DNA of 64,000 nt from Isosphaeraceae bacterium (GTDB lineage Bacteria; Planctomycetota; Planctomycetia; Isosphaerales; Isosphaeraceae): the NCBI GenBank assembly GCA_026004735.1, contig BPJS01000001.1, positions 3,421,641-3,485,640 on the forward strand, in the 5' to 3' direction. Under the pieces are notes generated by a model. The model was not told where the DNA came from. It made no database searches and was given only the letters and a program-made list of their open reading frames with translations. Positions 54,889 to 64,000 of this stretch are shown here, in pieces; within the stretch, counting starts at the first letter, position 1, and every line of letters begins with the position of its first letter. A program made the translations under genes and the position numbers.

Positions 54889-55749
54889 ATGAGAATCGCC
54901 CCGGGACGTAGGAAGCGGTTAGGGTTGATTCCCGATCTGGGTGTCTCGCGGATGGAGGCGTTGTTGACCCGGACGGGTCGGGTGGAGGTGGTTCGGATAG
55001 GTCGGGGCGATCCGTTGGTTTTGTTGCCGGGACTGGCTGGAGGTTGGCGGTTGCTGGTGCCGCTGGCGCGGCGGTTGGCGCGGACGCATGAAGTGGTGAT
55101 GGTGGGGTTGCGGGGCGATCGGGGTTTGTTGGATGGGGGCGGCGGGCTGACGCCGCGGGATCATGCCGAGGAGGTGGGGCGGATCCTAGATGGTCTCCGA
55201 CTGGAACGGCCCTGGCTGATCGGGGTTTCGTTTGGCGGGGCGGTTGCCTTGGAAGTGGCGCTCGCTCGGGGTCGGCAGGTGGGGGGGCTGGTGCTGACGG
55301 GGACAGCGGCCCGGTATCGCGGCGGTTTGTTTTCGACGATCGCGCAAGGGGTTCTGGCGCGATTTCCGCTGCCGTCGGACAATCAGTTCGTCAATCAGTT
55401 TTTCAACCTGCTCCATGGCGGGCGTCCGGATTCGCCGCGGCTGGCGCAGTTTGTGGTGGAGCGATGTTGGGAGACGGACCAGGGTGTGATTCTGGGTCGA
55501 ATGCGTCGGCTGAATGGGTTTGATGTGACGGATCGGCTGGGTCAATTGTCGTTGCCGACGCTGGTGCTGGCGGGGATGCGGGATGTGGTGGTGGATCCGC
55601 GGGACCAATTGGCGTTGGCCGAAGCGGTTCCGGCGGGGCGCCGGGTGTGTTTGGAAGGGGCGGGTCACATTGGTTTTTTGACGCATCGCGACGAATTTGC
55701 GCGGCGGATTGACGGGTTTGTGCGGTCGCGGGGGATGGTTCGGCGGTGA
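54889..55749 (+). CDS. Alpha/beta hydrolase
   Basis: A 286-residue hydrolase from ATG 54889 with GAGGG upstream. Motifs: LVLLPGLAGGW (oxyanion strand), nucleophile Ser in LIGVSFGGAVALEVA, Asp in LAGMRDVVVDP and His in EGAGHIGFL. The overlapping HD hydrolase gene (GTGA) makes them a two-gene operon, so its substrate may relate to stress physiology, but this is not shown. Confidence 0.87.
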   Translation: MRIAPGRRKRLGLIPDLGVSRMEALLTRTGRVEVVRIGRGDPLVLLPGLAGGWRLLVPLARRLARTHEVVMVGLRGDRGLLDGGGGLTPRDHAEEVGRILDGLRLERPWLIGVSFGGAVALEVALARGRQVGGLVLTGTAARYRGGLFSTIAQGVLARFPLPSDNQFVNQFFNLLHGGRPDSPRLAQFVVERCWETDQGVILGRMRRLNGFDVTDRLGQLSLPTLVLAGMRDVVVDPRDQLALAEAVPAGRRVCLEGAGHIGFLTHRDEFARRIDGFVRSRGMVRR

Positions 55750-56330
55750 GCGAATGGTTGTTTTCGCCGTTGCTGGAGCGGGCGTTGCGTTGGGCGGCCC
55801 GCGCGCACCGGGATCAGACGCGTAAGGGGACCGATGAACCATACCTTGAGCATCCGGTGGGAGTGGCTTTGATTTTGGCCCGGCTCGGTTATCCGGAGGC
55901 GGTCTTGGCCGGGGCGTTGTTGCATGATGTGGTTGAGGATACCGCGGTGACGCTGGAGGCGATTCGGGACACCTTTGGGGCGGAGGTGGCCAATCTGGTC
56001 GATTGGTGCACGGAGCGCAAGTGGGATTCGGAGGGGCGGCTACGACCGTGGGCGGAGCGTAAGGCCGAGCAGCTCGAGCGGTTGGGCGCTGCGCCGATGG
56101 AGGCGCGGGCGGTGGCGTTGGCGGATCGGCTGCACAATCTGACGAGCATCGCCGTGGATCTGGCGGCGGGGTGTACGGTCTGGGAGCGATTTCGTGCGCC
56201 ACGGACCGAATGGATCAGACAGTGTCGGCAGGCGGTGGAGCGGCTGATGCGGCCGGGCGACGCTCGGCTTGAGCAGATGGGGCGGGCGTGTCTGGCGTTG
56301 TTGGATCGGTGGGAGCCGTCGACCGGCTGA
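55746..56330 (+). CDS. Mesh1-like HD hydrolase (small alarmone hydrolase candidate)
   Basis: A 194-residue stand-alone HD domain of the SpoT/Mesh1 hydrolase type: [22 protein letters not shown] (His36), LLHDVVEDT (His60-Asp61 and the following Glu-Asp), and [14 protein letters not shown] (Asp127) in the expected order. There is no synthetase, TGS or ACT domain. It probably hydrolyses (p)ppGpp or a related nucleotide. The GTG start overlaps the hydrolase stop; its last 116 bases overlap hisI antisense. Confidence 0.85.
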   Translation: MSEWLFSPLLERALRWAARAHRDQTRKGTDEPYLEHPVGVALILARLGYPEAVLAGALLHDVVEDTAVTLEAIRDTFGAEVANLVDWCTERKWDSEGRLRPWAERKAEQLERLGAAPMEARAVALADRLHNLTSIAVDLAAGCTVWERFRAPRTEWIRQCRQAVERLMRPGDARLEQMGRACLALLDRWEPSTG

Positions 56331-56742
56331 GTTCGGCTTGGGTGTAGACCCGATCGGGGTCGAAAACTGGGGATTGGTCGGAGATCCATTGATCGCCGAC
56401 GGCCAGGCGGAAGAAGCAGGAGAGGTAGCCCTCGTGGCAGGCTCCGCCGTGCTGGCGGACCTGGATGAGCAGGGTGTCGGCGTCGCAATCGACACGAATC
56501 TGCTCGATGTGCTGGGTATGGCCGGAGGTGGCGCCCTTGTGCCAGAGGGCGCGGCGGGATCGGGAGTAGAAGTGAGTCTGGCCGGTCTGGAGCGAGCGGA
56601 TGAGTGCCTCGCGGTTCATCCAAGCGAGCATCAGGACGCTGCCGGTGGAGGCGTCTTGGACGATAGCTGGGATCAGGCCGTCGTCGGACCAGCGCATGCG
56701 GTCGATCCAGGTCGGCGGGGGAGAGGAGTCTGGGAGGTTCAT
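56215..56742 (-). CDS. hisI: Phosphoribosyl-AMP cyclohydrolase
   Basis: Third step of histidine synthesis; metal-dependent opening of the purine ring. A 175-residue protein with the family pattern: [28 protein letters not shown], and the metal-binding block [24 protein letters not shown]. The catalytic core ends near residue 130; the last 40 or so residues (Pro/Ala/Thr-rich) lie in the antisense overlap with the HD hydrolase and are probably disordered. Its ATG overlaps the stop of the TPR gene. Confidence 0.95.
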   Translation of the reverse strand: MNLPDSSPPPTWIDRMRWSDDGLIPAIVQDASTGSVLMLAWMNREALIRSLQTGQTHFYSRSRRALWHKGATSGHTQHIEQIRVDCDADTLLIQVRQHGGACHEGYLSCFFRLAVGDQWISDQSPVFDPDRVYTQAELSRSTAPTDPTTPDTPAPSAQAERRPAASAAPPPADTV

Positions 56743-58532
56743 GGCGAAGGGTCTCGGGGGGGGCGGCCGAGCGCGTCCCAGAGACGGGCTGCGGCCGCGA
56801 GGTTGCCGGCGCGATCGGCGGTGTGGAGGCCGCGTTGGAGGGCCTGGTGGGCGGTCTCGTGGGCGCCGAGTTCGCGCAGCAGATCTGCGGTGCGGATCAG
56901 GGTGTCGGGGTCGATCGACGGGCGGGCAGCGGCCGCGTTGAGCCAGGCGATGGCGGCGTCTTCGTCGCCAAAGCCTTCGAGCGCCAACTCGGCCTGAAGC
57001 TGGTCGAGGAAGGCGTGGGCTGAGTCATCCCGAGCGGCGGCGCGCCAGCGTTCGATCCGGCGGAGGGCAGCCTCCGGGCCGTCGGCCTCCAGGGTCTGCT
57101 GCAACGCGAGCCGGGCCGTTGCTCGCAGAGCCGGTCCAGTCAATTGATCGGGGAAGCGGCGCTCGAGGGCGTCGAGCAAACGGGCGACTGTGCTGGGGCG
57201 GATCGCGGTGCGGAAGCCGGTGATCAGGTCGGAGGCGGTCAGGGCGTCGGGGTCGAGAGCCTCAAGCGCGTCCGGGTCAAGGCGATCGACGGGCAGAGAG
57301 CGGCCTTGGGGATCGGCGACGGATGCGTGCTCCAGTCCTAGAAGGCGGCGCAGGCTGTCGAGATCGAGGGGTCCGAGCGCCTCGCGGAAGGCGGGGCGGT
57401 TGGCCAGTTCCTCCCGGAGGCGGATGATGCCTTCGAGCCGATGCCGTGCCGACGGGTCGGTCCCGATCAGCGCGTTGCGGGCGGCCTGCCGGGGGCTGAG
57501 GGCGGCAGCGGAGGATTGGCCCGGCAAGGGACCCAGGCCCAAGCGAGGCCGATCGACCCAGCGGTGGAGGTAGTGATGCTCGAAGGCGCGGCGGGTCAGG
57601 TCGATCCGCTGCGCGGGGTCGAGTCCGTCGGGGAGTCGGAACTGCCAGGCGGCGGAGTCGAGCAGGTTGATCGGCAGGGGTTCGGTGCGGCGATCGCGGG
57701 GTCGGAAGTCGCGTCCCAGGAGGTAGTGAATTTGCCGTTCCAGGTCGACGAGGACGGCTGGGTCGAGGGCGTGGAAAACGATTACGCCGGGCTGTTCGAT
57801 CGAAGTGGCGCGAACGCTGGGCAGCTCGGCGGGGTCAAGCTCGGGACGGCCTGGCTCGGGGAACGGGCGGTCGAGCCATTCGACCCGCCGTCCGAGGTCA
57901 GCGGTGACGTCGTGAGGGGTGTCGAGCGGCAGGCGGTAGGGTCCCAACGGGGCGAGGCGTGCGATGGGATCTCCGAGAGCATCTGGCCAGTCGAGCACCA
58001 GAGCGCAGCGGACGTCGTCGGCCAGGTGTTCGGCGCCTGATCCGTGGCGGAGGACTTCGGCCAGGGTGACGGCCTCGGCCGCATGTTCGCCGCGACCGGC
58101 GGCCGAATCGAGTTGGGCGGCGCGGAGCAGCGCGGCGACGGCTTCGGCGTTGCGGTCGGTCCAGGCGGAGCAGAGGCCGAGGTTGTAGTGGGCGGCGGCA
58201 TCGTCGGGCCGCTCGGCGGCCAGTCTGGCGAAGCATTGGCGCGCGCGTTCGGCGTCTGCCCCATCGGCGGCGCGGAGGAGGGCGTCCCAGGCAGGTCGGG
58301 CGTCGGGTTCGGGCGACCGGAGACGATAGACGCGGCGGGCGGCGGGTGGCAGGTCGGTGGCCGCCGCCAGCCGATCGAGTGCTTCGCGGGCGGCCGGTTG
58401 GTCGGGGTCGATCCGCAGCGCTTCCTGCCAGGCCGCCCAGGCAGCCAGGGGGGACTGGCGGCGAAGCCGGTTCCAGCCCTCGCGGACCAAGGCCAGGGCA
58501 GCCGCTTCGCTGGATGGCGAGTCGGAAGGCAT
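56739..58532 (-). CDS. Large TPR protein
   Basis: A 597-residue Ala/Arg/Leu-rich helical protein with TPR-like repeats at both ends ([87 protein letters not shown]). The middle holds a conserved-looking block ([26 protein letters not shown]) shared with the SEC-C gene at 58671. The start is ATG 58532; a GTG at 58574 is an alternative. It is ATGA-coupled to hisI, and probably a paralogue of its upstream neighbour. Confidence 0.7.
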   Translation of the reverse strand: MPSDSPSSEAAALALVREGWNRLRRQSPLAAWAAWQEALRIDPDQPAAREALDRLAAATDLPPAARRVYRLRSPEPDARPAWDALLRAADGADAERARQCFARLAAERPDDAAAHYNLGLCSAWTDRNAEAVAALLRAAQLDSAAGRGEHAAEAVTLAEVLRHGSGAEHLADDVRCALVLDWPDALGDPIARLAPLGPYRLPLDTPHDVTADLGRRVEWLDRPFPEPGRPELDPAELPSVRATSIEQPGVIVFHALDPAVLVDLERQIHYLLGRDFRPRDRRTEPLPINLLDSAAWQFRLPDGLDPAQRIDLTRRAFEHHYLHRWVDRPRLGLGPLPGQSSAAALSPRQAARNALIGTDPSARHRLEGIIRLREELANRPAFREALGPLDLDSLRRLLGLEHASVADPQGRSLPVDRLDPDALEALDPDALTASDLITGFRTAIRPSTVARLLDALERRFPDQLTGPALRATARLALQQTLEADGPEAALRRIERWRAAARDDSAHAFLDQLQAELALEGFGDEDAAIAWLNAAAARPSIDPDTLIRTADLLRELGAHETAHQALQRGLHTADRAGNLAAAARLWDALGRPPRDPSP

Positions 58533-58670
58533 GAGATTTGGGCGGGCAGACGGCCGGTTCGGGGGAATGGTCACTTATTCGGTGAGCGACGGGGCGGATC
58601 AGGTTGATTGCCCAGGCTGAGGCAGCATCCTGGTCGGGCGGCTGGGGTGTGCCGCGGGACCGATGGCCGG

Positions 58671-60914
58671 TCAGTGCCCGGGGATGATGAGGCGGGGTTT
58701 GTCGGCGGCCGGGCCGTGGGCGGACGAAGTCGTCGGTTGACCGGGGGTCCAGATGCCGCCGGTCGAGCCGCTGCTGGTCTCGCTGCCGGGGGTCCAGATC
58801 GGCGAGCGTGTGGCGGAGATGCCCAGTTCGCCCCGGGCGGTGGTAATGCGGGGGCCGTATCGGGCGAGCAGTTCTTGGAGCGGTCGGGTGTCGATGAGCA
58901 GTTCGCCGGGGCGGTCGGGGCTGGGCATGGTTCGGACCAGTCCGAGTCCGACGAGGCTGAGGAAGATGGTGCGTTGGGTCTCTTCCTGGTCGCGGTAACG
59001 GTCGAGGGTGGCGGCCAGCAGGGGGACCCAGCGGTCGGGCGGTTCGGTGGCGGCGCGGGCGCGGATTTCGAGCAGCTCCCAGTGGACGAGGTTGGCCTCG
59101 CGCTGGGGTCCGAGATCGCCGCGGCGGCCTTTCTCAATCCAGGCGATGGCGTCGTCGGGACGGCGCTGCTCCAGGGCGATCGAGCAGAGAGCCTGATAGA
59201 CCTGGACGCGAGAGACGCCGCCCTCGACGTCCAAGAGCTCGGGCCGTTGATCAAGAATCCGGGCGGCCTGCTCCAAGGCCGCCGTCAGAGCATAGCGGTA
59301 GGCGCGGTGGAAGTATTGGACGAGCTTGGGGTTGGTCAGTTGGGAGGGGTCGAGCAGGTGGAGCCGACCGATGTGGACGGCGTCGATCTCGGTGTCGGCC
59401 GGAATGGGAGGCTCGGGGGGAATGCCTAGCTCGGCGCGGAGATTGGGAGGGTTGGAGTCGCCGGGGTGAGCGGTGGATTCGAGCAGTACGAGGGCGGCGC
59501 GCAGCGGGACGCGGAGGGCTGGATCCGAGGCGGCCTGGCGTGGGGTCAGACCGTTGAGGGCTGGGTGAGGCAAGTTGGGCCAGATTTCCTCTAGGATGCG
59601 GCGGCGCTGGCGTTGCGAGAGGGCTTCGGCCTCTGGCCCGGAGAGTTTTTCGGGCAGCAGCCACTCGCTGCGCATGGCGAGGGCGTGGCGGCTCGCGGAG
59701 CCGAGCACCTTGGTGCGCGGGTGTGCGGGCGGCAAGGCATCTCCGGCGAAGCTGCGCAGCCACTCGGCCAGGCGGTCGAGCCGTCCGTCGTCGTACGCTT
59801 CGAGAGCGACGATTTCCTGGCCGACCAGGAGCCGGCCCTCGACCCGGGGAATCGAGTCGGGTTCGACGGAGGAATCGGCGGGAGCGGGAGGCCGGTCCAG
59901 AAGGAGGAACTGTTCGACCTGGAACGAGGCGGGGTCGCTGGGGTCGATCGGGGTCGTGCCGGCGGCAAAGACGCGAGGCTCGGCCTGGAGTGCCTGGAGG
60001 AGGCGGTCGCGGTGGCGGAGCGACCAGATCCATTGGATCAGTTCGACTCTGTCGTTCTCCCGAACCGGTTCGATCAACTGGCAGAGGGCTTCGAGGTCGA
60101 CGTTGGCCTCGGATTCTCCGACCCAGCGGGTGTAGCGGCGGAGGGCCTGGACGGCGCCGGAATGGTCGAAGAGCCAGAGGCGGCAGAGACCGAGGTTGCG
60201 GTCCGATTCGGGGGTGGACTCGGCGGAAAGGGTGTCGAAGGCGGCAGCGGCGGACGCCCAAAGTCCTTCCTCGGCCCACTTGAGGGCCTGTTCGAAGCGG
60301 GCCTGGCGGGTGGGATCCAAGCCAGGGGGGACCGGAGAGAGGCGATAGGGATTGCGCAGCCAGGGCGAGGTTTCGGCGTCGCGTTCGAGCTCGCGAATGG
60401 CCCAAGACGAGGAGGGGGCGGCCTCGGGATCGAGGCGGGTAGACAACTGGAAGTGCGCGATAGCAGCGGGGACGGCGCCCAGCTCGGCCAGTGCTTCGGC
60501 GACCTCGGAGGCCACGCGGGCGAAGCCGCGTCGACGGTCGGCGGGAAGGGCCGTGAGGGCTTGCTGCAAGTAGCCGGCCGCGTTTCGGGGGCCTTCGGAA
60601 ATCAGCGCCAGCTTGACCAGCAGTTCGAGGGCGCCCAAGTGACGCGGCCGCCGGGCGATCAATTTGCGGAGCAGGTCCTTAGCGGGGTCGATCTCGTTGC
60701 GGCGGGCCAGGAGCACGGCCTTGCGAAGCGTCAGCCAGGGGCTGTCGGGGTGCTGGCGGAGGCCTTCGGTGAGGATTTTGAGAGCGGCATCAGGCTGGCC
60801 GCTCTCGGTCATCCGCGCTTCGCGTTCGGCGATTGCCTCGACCTTTTGGCAGCACCATTTGTATTTCTCGCCGCTACCGCAGGGGCATTCAGCGTAAGGA
60901 TCGAAGGCGGGCAT
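58671..60914 (-). CDS. SEC-C zinc-motif protein with TPR repeats
   Basis: A 747-residue protein. The N-terminal 30 residues carry the SEC-C zinc-binding motif (CPCGSGEKYKWCC), as at the SecA C-terminus. Next are TPR repeats (PDAALKILTEGLRQHPDSPWLTLRKAVLL; LGALELLVKLALISEG). The middle holds a domain shared with the TPR gene downstream (GLTPRQAASDPALRVPLRAALVLLES). The chosen ATG at 60914 has AAGG in front. Likely a cytoplasmic scaffold; possible contact with ribosome or Sec factors is only an inference. Confidence 0.8.
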   Translation of the reverse strand: MPAFDPYAECPCGSGEKYKWCCQKVEAIAEREARMTESGQPDAALKILTEGLRQHPDSPWLTLRKAVLLARRNEIDPAKDLLRKLIARRPRHLGALELLVKLALISEGPRNAAGYLQQALTALPADRRRGFARVASEVAEALAELGAVPAAIAHFQLSTRLDPEAAPSSSWAIRELERDAETSPWLRNPYRLSPVPPGLDPTRQARFEQALKWAEEGLWASAAAAFDTLSAESTPESDRNLGLCRLWLFDHSGAVQALRRYTRWVGESEANVDLEALCQLIEPVRENDRVELIQWIWSLRHRDRLLQALQAEPRVFAAGTTPIDPSDPASFQVEQFLLLDRPPAPADSSVEPDSIPRVEGRLLVGQEIVALEAYDDGRLDRLAEWLRSFAGDALPPAHPRTKVLGSASRHALAMRSEWLLPEKLSGPEAEALSQRQRRRILEEIWPNLPHPALNGLTPRQAASDPALRVPLRAALVLLESTAHPGDSNPPNLRAELGIPPEPPIPADTEIDAVHIGRLHLLDPSQLTNPKLVQYFHRAYRYALTAALEQAARILDQRPELLDVEGGVSRVQVYQALCSIALEQRRPDDAIAWIEKGRRGDLGPQREANLVHWELLEIRARAATEPPDRWVPLLAATLDRYRDQEETQRTIFLSLVGLGLVRTMPSPDRPGELLIDTRPLQELLARYGPRITTARGELGISATRSPIWTPGSETSSGSTGGIWTPGQPTTSSAHGPAADKPRLIIPGH

Positions 60915-61132
60915 GAGCGCAAAACCTTGGCGAGCGGCCACGAAAGGGAGGTTTAGGGGTCCGTTCGGGAGACGGGCCGGGCAAACTGTTGACAGTATCA
61001 GACCGAGCTAGTCACCGTCTACGTGGTCCGAGGCCGGGCTGGCAGGGGCCGGATGCCTTGGAGTCAGGGTTGGGAGGGCTGCTCCCGGGGGAGCGAGCCG
61101 GCCGAATCGTGGGGATTCGAGTCACGTGAGCG

Positions 61133-62926
61133 ATGCCTGATACCGGGCCGGCGGCCGAAACGTTGGGTGGTCTGCGATGGATCCGTCTGCGGCGTCAGAT
61201 GGCGCTGCTGGTGGGCGAGTGGCGGGAGATGTTCCGGCCACGTTATCTACCGTCGGACGTGATGGCGGCGGTGGCCGTTGCGCTCGTGGCGCTGCCGCTT
61301 TCGTTAGCGATTGCGAATGCCTCGGGAGTCCGTCCCGAGGTGGGTCTGACGACGGCCATCGTGGGCGGGATCGTGGTGGCGCTGTTTGGAGGCAGCCGGC
61401 TCCAGGTTTCGGGGCCGGCGGCCGCGATGACGTTTCTGGTCTATGAGATCCTGACCAAGTACCGTCCCGAGGGTCTGATCGCGGCGACCTTGCTGGCCGG
61501 AATCCTCCAGGTGGCGACTGGGTTGTCGGGTCTGGGCCGGGTCATGCAGTTTGTGCCGCGGCCCGTGGTGGCGGGGTTTCTGACGGGGATCGGTCTGACG
61601 ATCCTGTGCACCCAGTTGCCGGTGATCCTGGGGTATGACGTCGGCCACGATGAGGAGGGAGGAGCGGTTGGCTTACTGATTCAGACGGTTCGCGGAGTGG
61701 GGCGGACCGATGTGCGTGCGTTGGCCGTTGGCGTGGGCGCGGTGCTATTGATGGTCGGTTTGCCTCGACTGGACCGGCGGCTGCCGGCTCCGTTGCTGGC
61801 GGTGCTTGGATCGACGGCCCTGGCCTGGAGCCTGGGCTGGGCGCATGAGGGGGCTGGTTCGATTGGTCTGCTGGGCGAACTGCCGGGCGAACTGCCCAGA
61901 CCCCGCTGGCCGGAGATTCCGTGGGATGAGTTCAACGAGTTGGTCGTGGCGGGAATGGCGCTGTTTGTGCTGGCGTCGATCGAGTCGCTGCTGTCGGCGT
62001 CGGTGGTGGAGACGATGGCCCGGGATGTGCCTCGGGTCGATCACGACCAGGAGTTGATCGGTCAGGGTCTGGGAAATCTGGCGTCGGCCATGTTTGGGGG
62101 GATTCCGGTAACGGGGGTGATCGCGCGGTCAGCGACCAACGTTCAGTCGGGTGCACGGACCCGACTGGCGGCGATTCTGCATGCGTTGCTGATTCTGGTG
62201 ATGATGATGGTGTTGGCCCGGCCGGTGGGTTGGATTCCGCTGGCGACGCTGGCTGGTGTGCTGGTGGCCGTGGCGTTGCGGATGATCGAGGTTCGGTTGC
62301 TCTGGGTTCTCTGGCAGGCGAGCCGGGCGGAGGCTGCGGTCTTTCTGGTGACGACGGCGACGATTCTGGTGACCGACTTGATTGTGGGGGTGCCGGTCGG
62401 CCTGATGGCAGCGTTGTTGTATGTGATCTGGGAAATGTCGGCGCTGCGGGTTCGAACCGCCACGGGCGACGAGGTGGAGCGCATGCCGGCGGCCCAGTGT
62501 CCGGCGGTCCGAGTGATCGAGGTCGACGGCCCGCTGTTCTTCGGGTCGGGCTATCCGTTTCGGAACCTGATGGCCGGCCAGGAGGAGGGCGTGCGTTATC
62601 TGATCCTGGACCTACATCTGGTGCCGTTGCTGGACGTGACGGGTGCGGTCTTGCTGGAAGAACTGATCGAGCGGCTGTCGGAGCGGGGCGTCGTGGTGCA
62701 TCTAGCCCGGCCCCGCGGACGGGTCCGGCGGCGGCTGGCATTGTTGCGAACTGCCGCGTTTGAGACGCTGCGGAAGGTATCGGTGCACGAGACGATCGAC
62801 GAGGCGCTGGAGTCGGTTGGGGCGGAGTTGGCTGCGGTGGGGGGCTGCGGGGTCTGTCCGCAGCGCGGGGGATGCGGGTTGATGGGGGACCTGGGCCAGC
62901 AGGTCTGGGGCCGTGAACGTGGCTGA
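61133..62926 (+). CDS. SulP-family anion transporter
   Basis: A 597-residue transporter: about 12 membrane helices with the SulP signature near the N-terminus (DVMAAVAVALVALPLSLAIANASG..GLTTAIVGGIVVALFGGSRLQVSGPAAAMT), then a cytoplasmic STAS domain (RVIEVDGPLFFGSGYPF.. ILDLHLVPLLDVTGAVLLEEL). Likely carries sulfate, bicarbonate or another anion. The C-terminal tail carries four cysteines (GGCGVCPQRGGCG) that look metal-binding and are not standard. The stop overlaps the start of the next gene. Confidence 0.92.
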   Translation: MPDTGPAAETLGGLRWIRLRRQMALLVGEWREMFRPRYLPSDVMAAVAVALVALPLSLAIANASGVRPEVGLTTAIVGGIVVALFGGSRLQVSGPAAAMTFLVYEILTKYRPEGLIAATLLAGILQVATGLSGLGRVMQFVPRPVVAGFLTGIGLTILCTQLPVILGYDVGHDEEGGAVGLLIQTVRGVGRTDVRALAVGVGAVLLMVGLPRLDRRLPAPLLAVLGSTALAWSLGWAHEGAGSIGLLGELPGELPRPRWPEIPWDEFNELVVAGMALFVLASIESLLSASVVETMARDVPRVDHDQELIGQGLGNLASAMFGGIPVTGVIARSATNVQSGARTRLAAILHALLILVMMMVLARPVGWIPLATLAGVLVAVALRMIEVRLLWVLWQASRAEAAVFLVTTATILVTDLIVGVPVGLMAALLYVIWEMSALRVRTATGDEVERMPAAQCPAVRVIEVDGPLFFGSGYPFRNLMAGQEEGVRYLILDLHLVPLLDVTGAVLLEELIERLSERGVVVHLARPRGRVRRRLALLRTAAFETLRKVSVHETIDEALESVGAELAAVGGCGVCPQRGGCGLMGDLGQQVWGRERG

Positions 62927-64000
62927 CCTGCGTGGGGCGAGTGGGTTGGTCGGGGCGTTGGCCGTCGGGGTGGTGCTGGCGCCGCTGTGGCTGGGGTATC
63001 GACCGGTCGGGGGCGATCCGGATCGGCTGTTCTGCCCGATCAAGGGTGAGCTGGCGCGGGCGTTTCAGGAAGGACGGCTGCCGTTCTGGAGCGATCGGCT
63101 GGGTCTGGGTTTTCCGCTGTTGGCCGAGAGCCATGCGGCCGCCCTCTATCCACCGAATTGGGTTCTGTATCGAGCGCTGGCGGTGGACGACGCGTATGCG
63201 GTGGCGATGTGGGGGCACACTGTGGGGTTGGCGGTGGTGGTGGCGGCGTATGCGCGGCGGTTGGGAATGGGTGCGGGGGGAGCGGCGTTGGCGTCACTGG
63301 CCGTTTCGCTGAGCGGTTTTCTGAGTATTCACGCGAGCCATGAGTGGGCGTATCACGGGTTGTTTTATGGCGTACTGACGCTGTGGGCGGCCGATGGGGT
63401 GGCGACCAGCGGGCGACTGGTGTGGGTGGCGGCGGTTGCGCTGGCCAGTGGGATGGGGTGGTTGGTGGGTCATTTTCAGATTCAGGCCTGGGCGCTTCCG
63501 ATCGTGATGATAGCGTCGGCGGGGCGGCTGACGGGGCGGACCGGATGGGCCAAGCTGCGGCGTCTGGCGGGGGTCGGGCTGGGAATCGCCTGGGGCGGGG
63601 CGATCGCGGCGGCGCAACTGGCGCTGTCGTGGGAGCTGGCGCGGTGGACTGGGTCGGCGGACCGAGACCGAATCTTCTACGGCTATCCGCCGGCGCACGC
63701 GTTTGAGCTGGCCTGGCCGTCGCTGTTTCGGGCGATCGCTCCGGAGGACGGGTACTGGTTTGCGCTGGGGACGACCGGTTACGAGGCATGTCTGTTTGTG
63801 GGAATCCCGGCGCTGGTGCTGGCGTGCGTGGGAGCGGTGGGGTGGCGGCGTCCGGCCCGCGTCTGGGTTGTGCTGACCGCAATGAGCTTTGCTCTGGCGA
63901 CGATGCCGAGTTGGTGGCCCGCAGGCTATGCGTTGGTGACGCACGTACCGCTTCTGGGTCTGTTTCGATGCCCAGCGCGCTGGACGGCGTTTACGAGCCT
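62913..64000 (+). CDS. YfhO-like multi-spanning membrane protein, cut by window edge
   Basis: Starts at GTG 62913, inside the SulP gene, and stays open to the window end (at least 362 residues). Many membrane segments are visible (ASGLVGALAVGVVLAPLWLGY, LAVVVAAYARRLG..ALASLAVSLSGFLSIHASH, AWALPIVMIASAGRL, IPALVLACVGAVGW). The N-terminal pattern FCPIKGELARAFQEGRLPFWSDRLGLGFPLLAESHAAALYPPNWVLY is typical of YfhO/GT-C-like envelope glycosyltransferases. It probably uses a polyprenyl sugar donor; function inferred. The C-terminal part is missing. Confidence 0.8.
   Translation, partial: MNVADLRGASGLVGALAVGVVLAPLWLGYRPVGGDPDRLFCPIKGELARAFQEGRLPFWSDRLGLGFPLLAESHAAALYPPNWVLYRALAVDDAYAVAMWGHTVGLAVVVAAYARRLGMGAGGAALASLAVSLSGFLSIHASHEWAYHGLFYGVLTLWAADGVATSGRLVWVAAVALASGMGWLVGHFQIQAWALPIVMIASAGRLTGRTGWAKLRRLAGVGLGIAWGGAIAAAQLALSWELARWTGSADRDRIFYGYPPAHAFELAWPSLFRAIAPEDGYWFALGTTGYEACLFVGIPALVLACVGAVGWRRPARVWVVLTAMSFALATMPSWWPAGYALVTHVPLLGLFRCPARWTAFTS

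Noticed and set aside
1..64000. CRISPR array, insertion sequence, integrase or phage genes
   Set aside because: No regularly spaced repeats, transposase or recombinase motifs are seen anywhere in the window.

Overview
This 64 kb window is GC-rich and tightly packed. It looks like a planctomycete chromosome, probably Isosphaeraceae-like, though the family is an inference. The evidence is two DUF1549/DUF1553 plus DUF1501 gene pairs with CxxCH motifs, an FG-GAP protein whose N-terminus carries the planctomycete 'LEHRVVPA' motif, Gly-rich HlyD-like adaptors, a proline-rich TolC-like lipoprotein and many long spurious antisense frames. There are no rRNA or convincing tRNA genes, no CRISPR array and no insertion sequence. 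The window cuts a gene at each end.

Layout. 1-8 kb: a truncated FG-GAP protein, then a tripartite efflux operon (TolC-like lipoprotein, HlyD/MacA-like adaptor, MacB-type ATPase, MacB-type permease with a frameshift). 7.7-10.3 kb: greA, an RluA-family pseudouridine synthase, Fe/Mn superoxide dismutase and a small lipoprotein. 10.5-14 kb: a second HlyD-like adaptor with a large Gly/Ala insertion, then a three-domain ThiE. 14.2-16.6 kb: TadE-like and TadG-like envelope proteins (the second frameshifted) and a secreted protein. 16.7-23.8 kb: a class A beta-lactamase-like protein, a hotdog thioesterase, two tandem membrane-anchored CX5R phosphatases, an aldo/keto reductase, an enolase-superfamily enzyme and unknowns.

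23.8-33.4 kb: two parallel planctomycete modules on the minus strand, each DUF1549/1553 then DUF1501 then an ATGA-overlapped accessory gene (a zincin in one, a WD40 protein in the other). Three frameshifts in the first module lie in identical GAGGGGGGT tracts. 33.5-43.4 kb: a stress and gas/redox-sensing stretch. It holds a universal stress protein, csrA, a four-gene relay (globin-coupled histidine kinase, dual receiver, REC-PAS-kinase, ANTAR regulator) and a persulfide/sulfide operon under a divergent ArsR/BigR-like repressor.

43.5-64 kb: amidohydrolase (frameshifted), two alpha/beta hydrolases, pgi, dus, a THUMP-like methyltransferase, a large membrane-bound sigma-54-type activator, a Mesh1-like HD hydrolase, hisI, two TPR proteins (one with a SEC-C zinc motif), a SulP transporter and the start of a multi-spanning membrane protein.

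Six genes need a one-base frame correction to become full length: five need a +1 shift in a homopolymer and one needs the opposite. This could be assembly error, real decay or recoding. Sequence alone cannot decide.
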